The notes under the pieces: model-generated | Told to the model about the DNA's origin: nothing | Database searches by the model: none | Seen by the model: only the letters and a program-made list of their open reading frames with translations | Program-made: the position numbers and the translations under genes | Source: JBHIER01 sp046760705 [NCBI: bacterium] | GTDB lineage: Bacteria > JBHIER01 > G020348925 | Direction of reading: 5' to 3' | Length of the DNA stretch: 6,630 bases | NCBI GenBank assembly: GCA_046760705.1 | Contig: JBHIER010000194.1 | Location: 1 to 6,630, forward strand | In this document: in pieces, positions 1 to 5,164 of the stretch | Layout of the letters: each line of letters begins with the position of its first letter | Position numbering within the stretch: position 1 is the stretch's first letter

Positions 1-1
1 T

Positions 2-64
2 GCGATATGGACGGACACCACCGTCACTAAGAAATACTGGGCTGTGAGTCGCCCCAAAGAATGA
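2..64 (+). CDS. C-terminal end of an unidentified protein, possible antitoxin partner
   Basis: A frame open from the window edge ends in TGA at 62-64, giving 20 visible residues that finish TKKYWAVSRPKE. It stops 1 nt before the GTG start of the PemK-like toxin, the tight spacing expected when an antitoxin precedes its toxin. I do not recognise the family from this short tail, and a chance open frame of this length is quite possible. The antitoxin idea rests only on position. Confidence 0.3.
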   Translation, partial: AIWTDTTVTKKYWAVSRPKE

Positions 65-65
65 T

Positions 66-338
66 GTGATTTTAGTCCGTTATCCCTTTACAGATTTGTC
101 AAGTTCGAAGGTTAGAGCCGCTATTGTCATCAGTGACCCACATATTCTTGAAGATTTTTTTGTTGTACCTCTAACCAGCAAAACAATGCCCCTTTTGCCT
201 GGCGAGTTTGTGCTGGTAGACTGGACTGGTGCAGGACTCAATGTTGTCACAGCGGTTAAGCGTGGAATTTATACTGTAAACAAGAGCTTGATTATTAAAA
301 AGTTGGAAAGCTATCCACTCCTGATGCCAAAAGTTTAG
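66..338 (+). CDS. PemK/MazF-family toxin (type II toxin-antitoxin), C-terminus frameshifted
   Basis: Members of this family are small endoribonucleases that cleave mRNA and are held in check by an upstream-encoded antitoxin. The N-terminus VILVRYPFTDLSSSKVRAAI matches the family's first strand and its DLSSSKVRP motif, although the usual Pro after Arg is Ala here. A later PLTS motif and the stretch TAVKRGIYTVNKSLIIKKL are also typical. The 90 residues are shorter than the usual 105-115. The only usable in-frame start is GTG at 66; the in-frame codons just before it (48-65) would encode VAPKND, which looks like the normal family N-terminus, but codon 48 is GTC, not a start. After LESYPL the reading goes LMPKV-stop, while the expected family ending continues in the -1 frame. 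No strong ribosome binding site is visible. Family assignment is firm; whether the protein is active is doubtful. Confidence 0.8.
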   Translation: MILVRYPFTDLSSSKVRAAIVISDPHILEDFFVVPLTSKTMPLLPGEFVLVDWTGAGLNVVTAVKRGIYTVNKSLIIKKLESYPLLMPKV

Positions 339-376
339 AAAGTTCCTTGCGTAAGTGGTTGGGACTTTCAGGATGA
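320..376 (+). pseudogene. Out-of-frame C-terminal tail of the PemK-like toxin
   Basis: Reading in the -1 frame from base 320 gives PDAKSLESSLRKWLGLSG followed by TGA at 374-376. This amphipathic ending, with its final KWLGL, is the normal kind of C-terminus for PemK/MazF-like toxins. Joined to the upstream frame it gives LESYPL-PDAKSL and a protein of about 103 residues, close to family length. A single missing base near 318-322 (CTCCT where CTCCCT is expected) explains everything. It could be a real mutation or a sequencing/assembly error. There is no obvious slippery heptamer that would argue for programmed frameshifting. Confidence 0.7.
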
Positions 377-390
377 AAGAAGGGCAACGC

Positions 391-408
391 CGGAGCAGGC
401 TTGCTCCG
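391..408. repeat. Perfect 7-bp inverted repeat (hairpin)
   Basis: CGGAGCA (391-397) and TGCTCCG (402-408) pair perfectly around a GGCT loop. It lies just after the restored end of the toxin gene and at the upstream edge of the dockerin-like fragment. There is no T-run after it, so an intrinsic terminator is not supported. It could be a short REP-like palindrome marking the junction of two unrelated fragments. Confidence 0.5.
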
Positions 409-515
409 CCGATTGCAATGGGCCGATGGGCAGTTGTGCAGGAGATGGAACCGTCAATATTCTGGATGCCATGAAGATTGTCAATCTGATCTTAGGGTTG
501 GATGAGTGCCCTTGA
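396..515 (+). pseudogene. Dockerin-like C-terminal remnant
   Basis: This frame ends at TGA 513-515 and contains GDGTVNILDAM followed by KIVNLILGL, the calcium-loop-plus-helix pattern of a type I dockerin-like repeat, normally found at the extreme C-terminus of secreted proteins. Only one repeat is recognisable. In its loop the later ligand positions (D, N, D) are kept, but the first two usual acidic/Asn ligands are replaced by Ser and Ala (SCAGDGTVNILD). Upstream is a Cys-rich stretch (ACSADCNG). No parent gene exists: the frame is closed by TAG at 336-338, and the only in-frame ATG (426) has no ribosome binding site and would give a 29-residue peptide. I infer a leftover tail of a deleted secreted protein. 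An independently expressed mini-protein is less likely. Confidence 0.55.
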
Positions 516-793
516 GTGATTTCTGTCAATTCTGGTTACTGGTTAAGACATTTTCTCTCTACTAACCGGCCAATGGTCTCCGGACTTCGTTTCTCTCAAT
601 TTTCTTTTCAACAGTGCTAATCCTGAGATCCAACAAGGCCTGTGGTGCTGCTGAGCTGATGCCGGAGACAGGGACCAATAAAAGGCTAAGGCCTGAAATC
701 CGATTGGATGAGCAGTCGTGCTGCCAGGCCGGAATGGTGGAGCCAGTCCGGCTTGGCCGGATGATCCAAAGGCGTCCCGTCGACTGAGATGTA
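516..793. other. Intergenic region without a supported gene
   Basis: Open frames here on the minus strand have low-complexity, Ser/Arg-rich translations and overlap each other, so none is convincing. The region holds an inverted repeat TCCGGC-TTG-GCCGGA at 747-761, downstream of the minus-strand protease gene. It has no U-tract and can only weakly be proposed as a transcript end. GGCCGGA also occurs directly repeated at 727-733 and 755-761, and an 8-bp inverted pair lies at 576-583 (GTCTCCGG) and 662-669 (CCGGAGAC). Confidence 0.5.
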
Positions 794-1183
794 CTACACA
801 TGCATCCCCGTCTCCTCGCTCCACTTCGCTTCATATTCTATGGCAATAGTCTTCTCGAGCTTGCGGGTAATAGGATTTACCTTGAACCCCAGAACTTCAA
901 GGGTCGTATAGCCGATGAGAGGCTTCTCTTCCTCCCCTCCAATGGCGATGAGAACCGGCCTCCTCACTCCCTCCATCTCCACTTCCATTAACGCCAGTCC
1001 ACGCGTAACTCGCCTGCCATCGGCCAGCTCTACTTCTGTTTTATATTTGACCTCACAACCAAGCTCGGAAGCGACACCCGCCGCAATCTTGGTGAAGGTC
1101 GCCCCTGTATCCACCACAGCTTCCAACTCGGCGGCCTCGCCATTCAGTCCATATATCTTAAATGTTGCCCGCGTTTCGCCCAT
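794..1183 (-). CDS. Retropepsin-like aspartyl protease (clan AA), stand-alone
   Basis: A 129-residue soluble protein with the two signatures of single-domain, retroviral-type aspartyl proteases. The catalytic motif is VVDTGATFTKI with Asp25-Thr-Gly, and the hydrophobic second motif is PLIGYTTLEVLGF around residues 88-100, followed by KVNPITRKLE. Such proteins act as homodimers, each monomer supplying one Asp; the substrate of bacterial members is mostly unknown. No signal peptide or membrane segment is seen, so it should be cytoplasmic. Its length equals the bare domain plus a short charged C-terminal tail. The ATG at 1183 is the first in-frame start and keeps the complete first strand, but no good Shine-Dalgarno precedes it. 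A sigma-70-type promoter lies about 190 bp upstream. Neighbours are a toxin/dockerin graveyard on one side and a propeller lipoprotein on the other; neither gives a functional link. Confidence 0.82.
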   Translation of the reverse strand: MGETRATFKIYGLNGEAAELEAVVDTGATFTKIAAGVASELGCEVKYKTEVELADGRRVTRGLALMEVEMEGVRRPVLIAIGGEEEKPLIGYTTLEVLGFKVNPITRKLEKTIAIEYEAKWSEETGMHV

Positions 1184-1375
1184 TTTCTAACTCACTATCT
1201 GCGGATTCATGTCCGTCGATATCATTACGCGCTTCAGAAAGCGTGGTTGTTTCAAATGTAGGGACAATCTTTTGCTCTTACGTTTATCTCTGCGCTCAGA
1301 GAACAGCAAAGACGGTCAAAGAAACTTTTGGGCTGACAAAAATTGTCCGTTCCCGCTCTCCCAACTCAAAATTGT

Positions 1376-1404
1376 AAGTTATGAAGTTTCAATGGGCTTG
1401 TCAA
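1376..1404 (-). promoter_or_regulatory. Sigma-70-type promoter for the aspartyl protease gene
   Basis: On the minus strand a perfect TTGACA (1399-1404) is followed after 17 nt by TAACTT (1376-1381), a fair match to TATAAT. Transcription would begin near 1369, leaving a leader of about 185 nt before the protease ATG at 1183. A short palindrome, GACAA-AAA-TTGTC (1335-1347), sits just downstream of the expected start and could be an operator or a 5' hairpin. Confidence 0.5.
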
Positions 1405-1501
1405 GCTTTCTTTATCAAAAAACTGCATTTTTTTTGATTCCTCAGATGAATAGAGTTATGTCGAAAAATTTATGAAGGGTTCAAGGATTCGAGGGAGATT
1501 C

Positions 1502-1605
1502 CTGTATGCATCAGATACAGAGGCTCTGAGGACACAGAGTTGATTTTATTTAGTTTAGGATAGATTTAAAGGTCTTAATTTAAATTAAAAACTAATTCTC
1601 TGTGG
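1502..1605. repeat. Cluster of short inverted repeats (CAGAG/CTCTG family)
   Basis: CTGTAT (1502-1507) pairs with ATACAG (1515-1520) around 7 nt. Overlapping it, CAGAG-G-CTCTG (1518-1528) forms a second palindrome. ACACAGAG (1532-1539) is matched in inverted orientation by CTCTGTGG (1598-1605) across an AT-rich interval. The arrangement resembles the degenerate CTCTGTG-type intergenic repeats I recall from metagenomic FCB and planctomycete genomes, but copy number cannot be judged here. Confidence 0.4.
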
Positions 1606-1634
1606 CTATGTGGCACCTAATCTGGGTTCAACTC

Positions 1635-2738
1635 TCAATTGCCCCTGCCAGGGGTGACAGAGACTCCGATAGGGTATACCCCTACGGTTATGGAGGCGAT
1701 CTCTGTATTGGAGAGAATGTCGATCACCGAGACGCTGCCGGGGTCGATGTGGTTTCCCTCACAAGTAACAAAGGCATAGCGATCGTCCGGGGTGATATCG
1801 ACCCCATGAGCGTTTTCACCCACCGGGATGGTCTTTACAAGGGTCATGGTGTGAGCAAAGATCACCGATACATCATTGGATCCAAGATTGGCCACATAGA
1901 GGTAATTACCGTCCCTGGTTATCTCTAACTGGTAAGGCAGGTCACCCACACCGACCGAATCGATGACAACGTTGCTTCGAATGTCGATCCTCCTCACCTC
2001 CCCGGAAGTGAGGCACGTCACGTAAGCGTATTGATCATCAGGTGAGATAGCCACCTGCCACGGTTGATATTTTGGAAAGCCCGGGTCACCGGGATCATCG
2101 GCAATGGGGATCAACCTGAATAGCTCGTTGTCTGAAGTGCTGATGACTGCCACTTCATCGGATGTGGTACAGGCAATATAGACGTATTGACCGTCGTGAG
2201 TGATACGGGCTCCGTGGGGAGCAGCACCTACCCCCACTGTTTTTACGACTGTCATCGTTTCAGTATCGATGACCTGAACCGTACTATTCATATCGCGATG
2301 AAAAGCATCGTAGTTGGGCACATAAGCCCTCTGGCCGTCAGGGGAGAGGACTGTGTGGGAAGGAAACACTCCCACCGCAACTTTGGCCACAAAACTGTCA
2401 TCGCTGGTTCTGTATTTCCATACCTCCCCGGTAGGGAGATCGTCAATCTGCGCTTGGGTCAATGTGATGTACCAATATCGGCCATCGTTACTGGTGATCA
2501 CATTATGGGGCATCTCGACTCTGGAAGCATCTGCACCCACTTCGACTTTTTTAATCTCGGTCAGGGTGGCTATATCGATGACCGAAATCTTGTCCTCTCC
2601 CATGTTGGAGACGTAAACCTTTCCCGAAATTGTCCCTGAAGGCCCCTCCGGCCCAGGGGGGCCCACCGGGCCCCTACAGCCACCCATCAATCCAAGAGTT
2701 AGACTCCAAACCAACAGCGATAGGATTGTTTTTTTCAT
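1635..2738 (-). CDS. YVTN-family seven-bladed beta-propeller lipoprotein with collagen-like spacer
   Basis: A 367-residue exported lipoprotein. Residues 1-20 are a signal peptide (MKKTILSLLV then a hydrophobic core) ending in lipobox LMGG-Cys21, so Cys21 should be lipidated. Directly after it come four collagen-like Gly-X-Y triplets (GPV GPP GPE GPS, residues 23-34), probably a stiff spacer. The rest is seven YVTN-type blades, each with a YVYVxN-like strand, a xVSVID-like strand and a closing VGxxP turn, for example YLYVANLGSNDVSVI and YAYVTCLTSGEVRRIDI. Seven repeats make one complete propeller, a binding scaffold with no catalytic motif visible; the ligand is unknown. The start is well supported by GGAGGT 5 nt upstream. 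The gene follows the FG-GAP gene on the same strand after a 195-bp repeat-rich gap, so it may be co-transcribed. A weak promoter of its own (TTAACA at 2900-2905, 17 nt, TGTAGA at 2877-2882) is also possible. Confidence 0.9.
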   Translation of the reverse strand: MKKTILSLLVWSLTLGLMGGCRGPVGPPGPEGPSGTISGKVYVSNMGEDKISVIDIATLTEIKKVEVGADASRVEMPHNVITSNDGRYWYITLTQAQIDDLPTGEVWKYRTSDDSFVAKVAVGVFPSHTVLSPDGQRAYVPNYDAFHRDMNSTVQVIDTETMTVVKTVGVGAAPHGARITHDGQYVYIACTTSDEVAVISTSDNELFRLIPIADDPGDPGFPKYQPWQVAISPDDQYAYVTCLTSGEVRRIDIRSNVVIDSVGVGDLPYQLEITRDGNYLYVANLGSNDVSVIFAHTMTLVKTIPVGENAHGVDITPDDRYAFVTCEGNHIDPGSVSVIDILSNTEIASITVGVYPIGVSVTPGRGN

Positions 2739-2743
2739 TCGAT

Positions 2744-2749
2744 ACCTCC
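2744..2749 (-). promoter_or_regulatory. Strong ribosome binding site of the YVTN gene
   Basis: The minus strand reads GGAGGT, then 5 nt, then the ATG at 2738. This near-perfect anti-16S match fixes the start codon and predicts efficient translation. Confidence 0.8.
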
Positions 2750-2813
2750 AGGATCACTTTAGCCGGACCATGCTTCTCGTCCTTTTGTCCTCCGCAGCCG
2801 TGTTGCTCCAATC

Positions 2814-2836
2814 GTAGGCGCGGTTTCCATACCGCT
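2814..2836. repeat. 23-bp hairpin repeat, copy 1
   Basis: It begins GTAGGCGCGGTTTCC and contains GCGGT (2820-2824) and ACCGC (2831-2835) as a 5-bp stem around TTCCAT. It matches copy 2 (2910-2932) at 20 of 23 positions, in the same orientation, 96 bp apart. It probably belongs to a dispersed intergenic repeat family. Confidence 0.7.
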
Positions 2837-2858
2837 AAAAAATGAGCCACAAAACACG

Positions 2859-2876
2859 TCCCTGCGAATGCAGGGA
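2859..2876. repeat. dRS3-like palindromic repeat
   Basis: TCCCTGC (2859-2865) and GCAGGGA (2870-2876) form a perfect 7-bp stem with a GAAT loop; ATCTACA follows. The layout resembles the neisserial dRS3 repeat (ATTCCC-N8-GGGAAT) and the related GTCATTCCTGCGAATGCAGG-type palindromes scattered through many genomes. It lies between the two copies of the 23-bp hairpin repeat. On the minus strand it is followed by CGTGTTTTG, so weak terminator activity is possible. Confidence 0.6.
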
Positions 2877-2909
2877 TCTACACAAAAGAGCACAAAAATT
2901 GTTAATTTG

Positions 2910-2932
2910 GTAGCCGCGGTTTCTATACCGCG
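2910..2932. repeat. 23-bp hairpin repeat, copy 2, one base from the FG-GAP stop codon
   Basis: It begins GTAGCCGCGGTTTCT and contains CGCGGT (2915-2920) and ACCGCG (2927-2932), a perfect 6-bp stem around TTCTAT. The FG-GAP gene's TAA occupies 2934-2936, so the hairpin forms in the mRNA immediately after the stop. Without a U-run it is more likely an RNA 3'-end stabiliser or processing site than an intrinsic terminator. Confidence 0.7.
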
Positions 2933-2933
2933 T

Positions 2934-5063
2934 TTACTTGACCAACAACATCCGCTTCGTATCAATAAACTCACCAGCTTCGAGACGATAGAAATAGATC
3001 CCACTGGAGACAACGTCCCCTTTCTCATTCCTTCCCTCCCACGTTAGCGTATAGTATCCCGACTCTTTTGGCTCATCCACCAGTGTCCTTGTCTGTTGCC
3101 CTAAGATGTTGTAAATTTTGAGGGTGACGTGGGGTGGGGACTGACCACTGACCACTGGCAACTGAAAACTGATTTGTGTGGTTGGATTGAAGGGATTGGG
3201 ATAGTTCTGCTCGAGAACAAAACTCTCCGGCAATGGCACGTCTTGGTTTTTATCTTCGATACGGGTTGGTGGAGTCGTGTTCCGATAGAAATTGATGCCC
3301 CCATTTCTTTCTCCAACGAAAAGATCGACGTCACCATCGGAGTCGATATCAATAAACACCGGAGCACTGGCAAATCCCACATCGATAGATTCAAAATCTT
3401 CCGTGGCCAACACAAAATTGGGTGAACTTGGTGTGCCCTCGTTGCGATAGAAATTGAGATTGCCATCATTTTCGCCGACAAAGAGGTCCAAATCGCCGTC
3501 ACCGTCGATGTCCACAAAGCTGGGTACAGTCCTATTTCCCAGGTCTGCCGAGACAAGGCTATCGGTCACCAGGGTGTAGCTCGGTGAAGTGGGTGATCCG
3601 TCGTTGCGATAGAAATGGACGTTGGCCATGTAGTTAAAATCCCATTCTCCTACAAAGAGGTCCAAATCGCCGTCACCATCGATGTCCGCAAAACTGGGGA
3701 CTGAGGTTTGATCCACGTGAATGGACTCAAAATTCTCCGAGACCAAGACGAAATTTGGGGAGTTCGATGTGCCCTCGTTGCGATAGAAATAGAGATCCCC
3801 ATCTCTGCTCCCCATAAAAAGATCCATGTCCCCATCACCATCGATATCTACAAAGCTGGGTCCATTCTCACTGCCGACGTCCACCGAGGCGAAGTTGTCC
3901 ACGACGAGGGTGAATTGGGGTGCGCCTGGACTTCCGTCGTTACGGTAAAAACTGATCTTCCCGTCCAATCTCCCCAGAAATAGGTCAAAATCTCCGTCAG
4001 CATCAATGTCGGCGAAACTGGGCATGCTATAAGAGCCGATGTCGAGGGATTTGATGAGGTTTTTGGTGACCAGAGTCAACTGCGGTGAATTGGCGGTTCC
4101 ATCGTTGCGATAGAAGAGAAGATTGTCAATGTCGCTGTTTATAGAACCGATGAACAGATCGAGATCGCCATCGGAGTCGATGTCCACCCATCTGGGGACG
4201 TTGAAGCCCCAGGTGTTGTGGGGTAGAAATGTGTCGGTGATCTCCACCATGTTGTAGTAGTCTGGTGGACCCGTCCATCCGTCGTTGCGAAAGAAGTAGA
4301 GATTTACACAGAAGTAGTCTCCGAAGAAGAGGTCAGGATCGTTGTCAGAGTCGTAGTCGACAAAATTTAAGGCACTGGCTCCGTGAAGATTTTCGGGCAA
4401 GTCTTTTCCAGGCTGACATGTTCCGACCACGTAGATCCCGCCTAAACTCTGAGAGGTAGGTTCTGAGGAGAAGGATGGATAGGCCGGAGACCCTTGATTG
4501 AGGAAAAAATAGATGGTGCCAATGGGGTTTCCAACAAATAGGTCGTAATCGGAGTCATTGTCGATGTCAACGAAGGTTGGAATGCTGAGCGAACCGCTCA
4601 AGATTCCAGCAAAATCCTCTTCGGCTAAAGTGAAGGCCGCTGAACTGGGTGTTCCGTCGTTGCGGTAATAATCCATATAGTTGTTGCCGGCGTCGATGAA
4701 GAGATCGAAATCACCATCTCCATCGATATCGACAAAGGTGAACCAGGTAAAAATATTGAGGGACCAATAGCGATCTGTCATAAAGACAAAATTGGGAGAC
4801 GCAGGTGAGCCGTCATTGCGATAAAAGCTCAGTCGGCCGTCAGGCTCTCCAATGAAAAGGTCCAGATCACCATCACCGTCGATATCGACGAGGCTCGGCT
4901 TGGGGCCATTGATGCCACCCAAAAAAGGGTAGGGGAGCAGATCTCCGTCGACACTGACCGGAACGGTGTCCAGTTCTCGTTGGAAGGTCTGCGAGTCACC
5001 GGCCGAGAATAAGACTGAAGCAGAGAGGCAGTGAAAAACCATACATTTGAGTAATGTCTTCAT
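2934..5063 (-). CDS. Secreted FG-GAP/VCBS-like repeat protein with FlgD-like (Por/T9SS-type) C-terminal sorting domain
   Basis: A 709-residue exported protein from the ATG at 5063; a TTG at 5081 in frame would add six residues but suits the signal peptide less well. Residues 1 to about 20 (MKTLLKCMVFHCLSASVLFS) are a signal peptide. Residues about 50-600 hold ten FG-GAP-like repeats of roughly 52-70 residues, each built as (P)SFVDIDGDGDLDLFxG...FYRNDG with a DxDxDGDxD calcium loop. Repeat 3 (DIDNDSDYD) and repeat 4 (DYDSDNDPD) are the most diverged. A linker (EDKNQDVPLPESFVLEQN) leads to YPNPFNP at 621-627 and an Ig-like domain ending SGIYFYRLEAGEF and KRMLLVK, the pattern of T9SS type A/FlgD-like sorting domains. 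Ten repeats exceed a single seven-bladed propeller. The only two cysteines outside the signal peptide lie around repeat 4. Adhesion or carbohydrate/protein binding is likely; no enzyme motif is seen. It is probably the first gene of a unit with the YVTN gene. Confidence 0.9.
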   Translation of the reverse strand: MKTLLKCMVFHCLSASVLFSAGDSQTFQRELDTVPVSVDGDLLPYPFLGGINGPKPSLVDIDGDGDLDLFIGEPDGRLSFYRNDGSPASPNFVFMTDRYWSLNIFTWFTFVDIDGDGDFDLFIDAGNNYMDYYRNDGTPSSAAFTLAEEDFAGILSGSLSIPTFVDIDNDSDYDLFVGNPIGTIYFFLNQGSPAYPSFSSEPTSQSLGGIYVVGTCQPGKDLPENLHGASALNFVDYDSDNDPDLFFGDYFCVNLYFFRNDGWTGPPDYYNMVEITDTFLPHNTWGFNVPRWVDIDSDGDLDLFIGSINSDIDNLLFYRNDGTANSPQLTLVTKNLIKSLDIGSYSMPSFADIDADGDFDLFLGRLDGKISFYRNDGSPGAPQFTLVVDNFASVDVGSENGPSFVDIDGDGDMDLFMGSRDGDLYFYRNEGTSNSPNFVLVSENFESIHVDQTSVPSFADIDGDGDLDLFVGEWDFNYMANVHFYRNDGSPTSPSYTLVTDSLVSADLGNRTVPSFVDIDGDGDLDLFVGENDGNLNFYRNEGTPSSPNFVLATEDFESIDVGFASAPVFIDIDSDGDVDLFVGERNGGINFYRNTTPPTRIEDKNQDVPLPESFVLEQNYPNPFNPTTQISFQLPVVSGQSPPHVTLKIYNILGQQTRTLVDEPKESGYYTLTWEGRNEKGDVVSSGIYFYRLEAGEFIDTKRMLLVK
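3140..3174. repeat. Five in-phase ACTG heptamers inside the sorting domain
   Basis: The plus strand reads ACTGACC, ACTGACC, ACTGGCA, ACTGAAA, ACTGATT without a gap (units at 3140, 3147, 3154, 3161, 3168). It lies within codons 630-642 of the FG-GAP gene, where the protein reads QISFQLPVVSGQS. In typical FlgD-like domains QLP is followed after about four residues by VTLKIYN; here nine residues intervene. The native ISFQLP codons themselves supply part of the array. Confidence 0.75.
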
Positions 5064-5125
5064 GAATCTCGGCGCTCTCAATAATGTTTTTGAAACTTTC
5101 GGTCACCTTTTTGTACTAAACAATA

Positions 5126-5155
5126 AATATATATGTGATGGCTGGAGAGAATCAA
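5126..5155 (-). promoter_or_regulatory. Candidate promoter of the FG-GAP gene
   Basis: On the minus strand TTGATT (5150-5155) is followed after 16 nt by TATATA (5128-5133), or after 18 nt by TATATT (5126-5131). The start would fall near 5120, giving a leader of roughly 55 nt to the ATG at 5063. The AT-rich stretch allows several registers, so the exact -10 is uncertain. It is back to back with the plus-strand promoter. Confidence 0.4.
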
Positions 5156-5164
5156 GGTTTTTTC

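Larger units (their letters stand above)
1184..1634. other. Non-coding spacer and protease leader
   Basis: About 450 bp separate the protease start from the end of the YVTN gene. Plus-strand open frames here (for example from 1209) have no ribosome binding site and cross the minus-strand promoter, so I discount them. On the minus strand a frame reading IVPTFETTTLSEARNDIDG then HESADSELENGRN runs through the leader and overlaps the protease start, but it has no ATG, GTG or TTG. Also present are GGACAAT (1262-1268) against ATTGTCC (1342-1348) as an inverted pair, an AT-rich belt at about 1540-1597 with the 14-bp palindrome TTAATTTAAATTAA (1575-1588), and the CAGAG-type repeats listed separately. 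Confidence 0.5.

Noticed and set aside
312-330. Programmed ribosomal frameshift in the toxin gene
   Set aside because: No slippery heptamer, internal Shine-Dalgarno or downstream stem is evident at CTCCTG; a plain deletion is simpler.
373-474. ATG overlapping the repaired toxin stop (ATGA), starting a 33-residue frame
   Set aside because: The overlap looks like translational coupling, but the peptide is antisense-like noise and lies in another frame from the recognisable dockerin-like sequence in the same DNA.
543-834. Two overlapping minus-strand open frames of about 90 residues
   Set aside because: Both translations have Ser/Arg/His-rich, non-protein-like composition, compete for the same DNA, run into the end of the protease gene, and lack ribosome binding sites. 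One ends ISTVEKKIERNEVRRPLAG, which looks mildly helical but is not enough.
1209-1475. Plus-strand 88-residue open frame
   Set aside because: No ribosome binding site; it runs antisense through the protease promoter and leader, and its translation resembles no family.
1602-2845. Plus-strand frames opposite the YVTN gene
   Set aside because: They are antisense shadows, while the minus-strand frame has a lipobox, seven blades and a GGAGGT site.
2759-3028. Minus-strand 89-residue frame across the repeat spacer
   Set aside because: It contains VDPCIRRDV and GMETAPTIGA, which are translations of the dRS3-like and hairpin repeats, and it overlaps the FG-GAP gene.
3140-3174. CRISPR-like array
   Set aside because: The units are 7 bp with no spacers and lie in a coding region, so this is a simple tandem repeat.
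3101-3841. Alternative frames inside the FG-GAP gene on both strands
   Set aside because: They are shadows of the repeated calcium-loop codons; the long frame with signal peptide and sorting domain explains this DNA.
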